A stretch of 10,481 nt of DNA from Lachnoclostridium sp. GTDB taxonomy: Bacteria > Bacillota > Clostridia > Lachnospirales > Lachnospiraceae. The notes below the pieces were generated by a model, which saw only the letters and a program-made list of their open reading frames with translations, ran no database searches and was not told the DNA's origin. Of this stretch, positions 7,028 through 10,481 are shown piece after piece (positions within the stretch are counted from its first letter, which is position 1; each line of letters starts with the position of its first letter). The stretch covers positions 1 through 10,481 of the forward strand of contig DMCD01000112.1 of the NCBI GenBank assembly GCA_003445895.1, in the 5' to 3' direction. The position numbers and the translations under genes are program-made.

Positions 7028-7089
7028 GAGCGATACGCTCCCTCCGGCCAAAGGCCGGGGACAGAATCTGTAAGAGAGGGGGTATCTTT
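7028..7089 (+). promoter_or_regulatory. hflK leader with three tandem triloop hairpins
   Basis: Three adjacent stem-loops fill the leader: GAGCG/CGCTC with loop ATA (7028-7040); CTCCGGCC/GGCCGGGG with loop AAA (7042-7060, one G-U pair); and ACAG/CTGT with loop AAT (7061-7071). The ribosome binding site GAGAGGGGG (7074-7082) follows, 7 bases before the ATG at 7090. An alternative 8-pair helix joins GCTCCCTC (7037-7044) to GAGGGGGT (7076-7083), using two terminal or internal G-U pairs plus one T-A. It would hide the ribosome binding site while breaking the first two hairpins. No uridine run follows the strong hairpin, so it is not a terminator. The pairings are seen; a regulatory role is inferred. 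Confidence 0.45.
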
Positions 7090-8109
7090 ATGCCAGGAAA
7101 GAAATTTGATCCGCAGGATCTGTTCGACCGGATTCGCAGAAGCCGGCAGACATCGGAGGAAGTTCCCGGAGGTCAGAAGCCCCGGCGGAATTTTGATTCC
7201 TTCCGGCTGGTGCTTGTCATCGCCCTTATTCTGTTTGTCGTGCGCGCCTCCGACGGTGCATTCTTTACGCTGAATGTGAATGAATCCGCGGTGGTGACCA
7301 CCCTGGGACGTCCCGCGAGTGTTACGACGCCGGGGGTACACTTTAAGATTCCCTTTGTGCAGAACGTGGTGAAGATGAGCCGGGAGATCCAGGGCATGAC
7401 CATCGGCTACGACGCCAGCAATCAGTCGGTGCCCAGCGAGTCCGAGATGATCACCAAGGACTTCAACTTCGTCAACGTGGATTTTTACATCGAATACCAG
7501 ATGAACGACCCGGTGGAATATTATATTCACATGGACACCGCCTATGATATTCTCCGGAATCTGGCCCAGTCCTACATCCGCGACACCGTCGGCGTCTACA
7601 ATGTGGATGACGTCATCACCACCGGAAAGGCCGAGATTCAGTCCAAGATAAAGACCCTTCTGTCCGAACGGATGGAAAAGGAGAATGTGGGACTCGGCGT
7701 GGTCAATGTCACCATCCAGGATGCGGAGCCGCCCACCGCGGAGGTCATCAGCGCCTTCCGCGCCGTGGAGGATGCCAAGCAGGGCATGGATACCCGCATC
7801 AACGAGGCCAACAAATATGCCTCCGAGCAGATCCCTGCGGCCAACGCCAGGGCGGACAAGGTGATTCAGGATGCCGAGGCCTACCGCCAGGAGCGCATCA
7901 GCGAGGCGGAGGGACAGGCAGCCCGCTTTAACGACATGTACCGGGAATACCAGAAGTATCCGCTGATCACGAAAAAGCGCATGCTGTATGAGACCCTGGA
8001 GCAGGTGCTGCCGGATCTGAAGGTCATCATCAACAGCTCCGACGGAACACAGACGATGCTGCCGCTGGAGCCCTTTGTACAGGCTGCCGCGCCGGATGCG
8101 CCGCAGTAG
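7090..8109 (+). CDS. hflK: HflK, SPFH-domain membrane protein (FtsH modulator)
   Basis: A subunit of the HflK/HflC complex, which in characterised bacteria assembles into a membrane cage around the AAA protease FtsH and limits its access to membrane substrates. The 339-residue protein has a charged N-terminus (1-35), one transmembrane helix (about 38-53) and an SPFH/band 7 domain (about 57-220, with VVTTLGRPASVTTPGVHFKI at 68-87). An alanine/glutamate-rich coiled coil follows (about 222-285), including the HflK-typical AEAYRQERISEAEGQAARF (262-280), then REYQKYPLITKKRMLYETLE (285-304) and a short hydrophobic-acidic tail. It is shorter than E. coli HflK (about 420), mainly because it lacks the long glycine-rich N-terminus. 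The ATG start has GAGGGGG just upstream, after its own promoter. ftsH is not in this window. Confidence 0.93.
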   Translation: MPGKKFDPQDLFDRIRRSRQTSEEVPGGQKPRRNFDSFRLVLVIALILFVVRASDGAFFTLNVNESAVVTTLGRPASVTTPGVHFKIPFVQNVVKMSREIQGMTIGYDASNQSVPSESEMITKDFNFVNVDFYIEYQMNDPVEYYIHMDTAYDILRNLAQSYIRDTVGVYNVDDVITTGKAEIQSKIKTLLSERMEKENVGLGVVNVTIQDAEPPTAEVISAFRAVEDAKQGMDTRINEANKYASEQIPAANARADKVIQDAEAYRQERISEAEGQAARFNDMYREYQKYPLITKKRMLYETLEQVLPDLKVIINSSDGTQTMLPLEPFVQAAAPDAPQ

Positions 8110-8110
8110 A

Positions 8111-8117
8111 AAGGAGG
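8111..8117 (+). promoter_or_regulatory. Ribosome binding site that fixes the hflC start
   Basis: AAGGAGG, a near-perfect Shine-Dalgarno sequence, lies 5 bases before the ATG at 8123. An in-frame ATG 48 bases earlier (8075) would extend HflC by 16 residues into the end of hflK. That extension has no comparable binding site and would add an arginine-rich segment before the signal-anchor helix, so 8123 is preferred. Confidence 0.9.
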
Positions 8118-8122
8118 ACAGC

Positions 8123-8995
8123 ATGAAACGGAAAACACCCCTGTTGGTTCTGATTGTTCTTGCGCTGTTTCTGGTTCTCCAGTCGGTGGTGATCGTTCAC
8201 GCCTATGAATACAAGGTGGTAACCCAGTTCGGAAGCGTGGTGAGTGTTTACGAAACGCCCGGCCCCCACCTGAAGATTCCATTTATCCAGAGTACCCAGA
8301 GTATTCCGAAAAAGAAGATGCTCTATGACCTGTCCCCCAGCGATGTGACGACGAAGGACAAAAAGGTCATGAATGTGGACTCCTTCATCATCTGGGAGGT
8401 AACCGACCCGGTCCGCTACATGTCTGCGCTGAACGCCAGCCAGGAGAAGGCAGAGACCCGCATCGGCAATGTGGTATACAACTCACTGAAAACCGTCCTT
8501 TCCGCCACATCCCAGGAGGATATCATCTCCGGACGCGACGGAAAGCTGGCCCAGACCATCACCTCCAACATCGGAAGCCAGATGGATCCCTACGGCATCC
8601 GCATCATCGCGGTGGAGACGAAAAAGCTGGACCTGCCGGATTCCAACAAGGAGTCGGTTTACCAGCGAATGATCTCGGAGCGCAACAACATTGCAGCCCA
8701 GTACACGGCAGACGGCGATTACAAGTCCTCCCTTCTTCGGAACTCCACGGATAAAACCGTCCGGGAGACGGTGGCGAAGGCCAACGCCGAGGCCCAGAAG
8801 ATCAAGGCCGAGGGCGAAGCCGAGTATATGCGCATCCTGAGCGAAGCCTACAACGATGCCGACAAGGCGGACTTCTACAATTATGTCCGCTCCCTGGATG
8901 CACTGAAAATCTCCCTCAAGGGAAGCAATAAAACCATTATTCTCGACGAACAGAGTGAGATCGCGAAAATTCTGCAGGGAAATATGACCCCCTGA
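8123..8995 (+). CDS. hflC: HflC, SPFH-domain membrane protein (FtsH modulator)
   Basis: Partner of HflK in the FtsH-regulating membrane complex. The protein has 290 residues from the preferred start: a short basic N-terminus, one signal-anchor helix (about 6-26), an SPFH domain (about 27-180, with VVTQFGSVVSVYETPGPHLK at 32-51 and the conserved DPVRYM at 95-100), a coiled coil (about 180-245) and a C-terminal region with DFYNYVRSLDALKISL (250-265). E. coli HflC is about 334 residues. The KANAEAQKIKAEGEAEYMRI segment (219-238) matches the family. The region before it (YTADGDYKSSLLRNSTD, 194-210) is richer in Asn/Ser/Asp than the usual Arg/Glu-rich HflC coil, a local divergence. The gene starts 13 bases after the hflK stop, so the two are co-transcribed and probably made in similar amounts. 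Confidence 0.92.
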   Translation: MKRKTPLLVLIVLALFLVLQSVVIVHAYEYKVVTQFGSVVSVYETPGPHLKIPFIQSTQSIPKKKMLYDLSPSDVTTKDKKVMNVDSFIIWEVTDPVRYMSALNASQEKAETRIGNVVYNSLKTVLSATSQEDIISGRDGKLAQTITSNIGSQMDPYGIRIIAVETKKLDLPDSNKESVYQRMISERNNIAAQYTADGDYKSSLLRNSTDKTVRETVAKANAEAQKIKAEGEAEYMRILSEAYNDADKADFYNYVRSLDALKISLKGSNKTIILDEQSEIAKILQGNMTP

Positions 8996-9009
8996 GAAAA
9001 GGAACAAAA

Positions 9010-10481
9010 GTGATTCGGATTAACCAGCTGAAATTATCGCTGAAACATACACCGGAGGATCTCCGGCGCAAGGCGGCAAAGCTTCTGCACATTGCGCCGG
9101 AGGAGATCCTCTCCCTGGATATTGTCCGCCGCTCGCTGGATGCGAGAAAAAAGGACAATATTCTTTTTTCGTATACGGTAGACCTGCGGGTAAAGAATGA
9201 GGAAAAGACTGCAAAAAGGGCAAAGGGCCCCGATATTTTGGTAAAGCAGGAGCAGCACTATCACTTCCCGAAGCCGGGGGATACGCCTCTGGGAAATCGG
9301 CCCGTCATTATCGGATTCGGTCCTGCCGGCATGTTCTGTGCCCTGTTTCTTGCACGGGCCGGGTTTAAGCCCCTGGTTCTGGAGCGGGGACTGGATGCTG
9401 ACAGCCGTATTCTCTCCGTAAACCGCTTCTGGAAAGAGGGTATTCTGGATCCGGAGTGCAACGTGCAGTTCGGTGAGGGCGGTGCGGGAACATTTTCCGA
9501 CGGAAAGCTTAATACCATGGTAAAAGACCCCTCCGGGCGGGGCCGGCAGGTCCTTCTGGAGTTTGCGGGATTCGGCGCCGATTCTTCCGTAACCTATGAC
9601 AGCCACCCCCATGTGGGTACGGATGTCCTTACATCCGTGGTAAAGAATCTGCGGGAGGAGGTCATCCGCCTGGGCGGCGAGGTCCGCTTCGGCGCGAGAG
9701 TCACGGATTTTTCCGTAAAGAACGGACATATCGCGGGCGTCTGCCTGGATGAGACGCTTATTCCGGCGGAATGCGTGATCCTGGCCGTAGGCCACTCCGC
9801 CAGAGATACCTTTGCCATGATGCACAAGATGCAGATCCCGATGGAGCCCAAGGCCTTTGCCGTCGGCGTGCGGATTCAGCATCCCCAGTCCATGATCAAT
9901 CAGGCCCTGTACGGAACCGAACATCCGGAAATCATCGGTCCTGCGCCCTACAAGGTCACGGCGCAGACGGCCGCAGGGCGGGGCGTCTATTCCTTCTGCA
10001 TGTGCCCCGGCGGATACGTGGTGAATGCCTCTTCCGAAGAGGGCATGACGGCCGTCAACGGCATGAGCTATCATGACCGGGCAGGGGAAAATGCAAACAG
10101 CGCCATCATCGTGACTGTGGATCCCAGGGACTTCGGGGAAGGCGGCGTCCTGGCAGGCATGGCATTCCAGAGAAGACTGGAACGGAATGCATATCTGGCC
10201 GGGGCCGGAGATATCCCCGTTCAGCTCTTCGGAGATTTCATAAGCGGCAGGATATCCGACCGGTTCGGCGATGTGGCCCCTGCATTCCGTGGAAATTACC
10301 GGTTCGGCGACGTCCGGGGAATCTTCCCCGCTTATCTTGCAGACAGTCTGGAGGAGGGGATTCGGTCCTTTTCCAGGCGCATTCAGGGCTTTGACCGGCC
10401 CGACGCCATCCTGGCGGGGGTGGAGAGCAGAACCTCCTCGCCCGTGCGGATTCTTCGCAATGAAACCCTGCAGTCTGCGGT
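9010..10481 (+). CDS. COG2509-type FAD-dependent dehydrogenase, 3'-truncated by the window edge
   Basis: A predicted cytoplasmic flavoprotein, 490 complete codons visible and open to the edge; relatives are about 530 residues, so roughly 40 residues are probably missing. The start is GTG at 9010 with AAAAGGA at 8997-9003, 14 bases after hflC, so it is likely in the hflKC operon. Visible: an N-terminal domain of about 95 residues (IVRRSLDARKKDNILFSYTV, 38-57) typical of this family; the FAD motif IIGFGPAGMFCALFLARAG (100-118); NVQFGEGGAGTFSDGKLNT (151-169); SHPHVGTD (201-208); AVGHSARDTF (259-268); YSFCMCPGGYV (327-337); and ESRTSSPVRI (472-481). No member's reaction is well established to my knowledge, so no substrate is given. 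The many arginines and conserved glycine motifs are intact and there is no internal stop. Confidence 0.9.
   Translation, partial: MIRINQLKLSLKHTPEDLRRKAAKLLHIAPEEILSLDIVRRSLDARKKDNILFSYTVDLRVKNEEKTAKRAKGPDILVKQEQHYHFPKPGDTPLGNRPVIIGFGPAGMFCALFLARAGFKPLVLERGLDADSRILSVNRFWKEGILDPECNVQFGEGGAGTFSDGKLNTMVKDPSGRGRQVLLEFAGFGADSSVTYDSHPHVGTDVLTSVVKNLREEVIRLGGEVRFGARVTDFSVKNGHIAGVCLDETLIPAECVILAVGHSARDTFAMMHKMQIPMEPKAFAVGVRIQHPQSMINQALYGTEHPEIIGPAPYKVTAQTAAGRGVYSFCMCPGGYVVNASSEEGMTAVNGMSYHDRAGENANSAIIVTVDPRDFGEGGVLAGMAFQRRLERNAYLAGAGDIPVQLFGDFISGRISDRFGDVAPAFRGNYRFGDVRGIFPAYLADSLEEGIRSFSRRIQGFDRPDAILAGVESRTSSPVRILRNETLQSA

Noticed and set aside
7042..7060. Reading the strong hairpin after the BaiN-like gene as that operon's terminator
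   Set aside because: It is followed by GGACAGAATC with no T run, lies downstream of the predicted hflK promoter, and is better explained as part of the hflK leader.
8075..8122. Upstream ATG giving a 306-residue HflC
   Set aside because: The added 16 residues overlap the hflK end and lack a good ribosome binding site, while AAGGAGG sits 5 bases before the ATG at 8123.
7021..8124. 367-residue open frame on the minus strand opposite hflK
   Set aside because: It mirrors the hflK frame almost end to end. The His/Gly/Val-rich translation is a typical shadow of SPFH coding sequence and shows no recognisable motif.
9034..10074. 346-residue open frame on the minus strand opposite the COG2509 gene
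   Set aside because: It lies entirely within a gene with intact flavoprotein motifs on the plus strand; no motifs of its own.

Overview
The window is a stretch of bacterial chromosome with all recognisable genes on the + strand. It reads as housekeeping DNA, not a mobile island. The closest fit is a GC-rich member of the Clostridia (Lachnospiraceae-like Firmicute). The reasons are the AlaS with a cysteine-rich insert of the clostridial type, a 58-residue basic bS21 of the Firmicute kind, a SpoVB-type flippase, a BaiN/HI0933-type flavoprotein, AGGAGG-type ribosome binding sites and near-consensus sigma-A promoters. This placement is an inference from family resemblance. No rRNA, tRNA, CRISPR array, insertion sequence or phage gene was seen.

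Layout. (1) 1-2165: alanyl-tRNA synthetase, cut at its 5' end by the window edge. (2) 2166-2310: a 145-base gap holding a strong extended -10 promoter and a foldable leader for rpsU. (3) 2311-2487: rpsU (bS21), followed by a terminator-like hairpin at 2501-2526. (4) 2554-6981: a tightly packed run of phoH, ybeY, a SpoVB/MurJ-like lipid flippase and a BaiN-like flavoprotein. phoH and ybeY overlap by 68 bases, ybeY and the flippase overlap by 4, and 27 bases precede the flavoprotein. (5) 6982-7089: a 108-base gap with a second extended -10 promoter and a leader made of three consecutive small hairpins. (6) 7090-8995: hflK and hflC, the SPFH-domain pair that in other bacteria surrounds and restrains the membrane protease FtsH. 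(7) 9010 to the right edge: a COG2509-type FAD-dependent dehydrogenase, cut at its 3' end.

How the genes fit together. alaS, rpsU, phoH and ybeY all serve translation: tRNA charging, a small-subunit protein, an RNA-linked ATPase, and the rRNA-maturation endonuclease usually found beside it. The flippase is tied to ybeY by overlapping stop and start codons and probably moves a lipid-linked envelope precursor. HflK and HflC form a membrane quality-control scaffold with its own promoter. They sit between two different FAD enzymes of poorly understood function.

Nothing here is clearly a new defence or mobile system. The most interesting unexplained signals are the two short 5' leaders (rpsU and hflK), each of which can be drawn in competing folds that involve the ribosome binding site, and the placement of hflKC between two flavoproteins. 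The long open frames on the opposite strand of phoH, hflK and the last gene look like by-products of GC-rich codon use.
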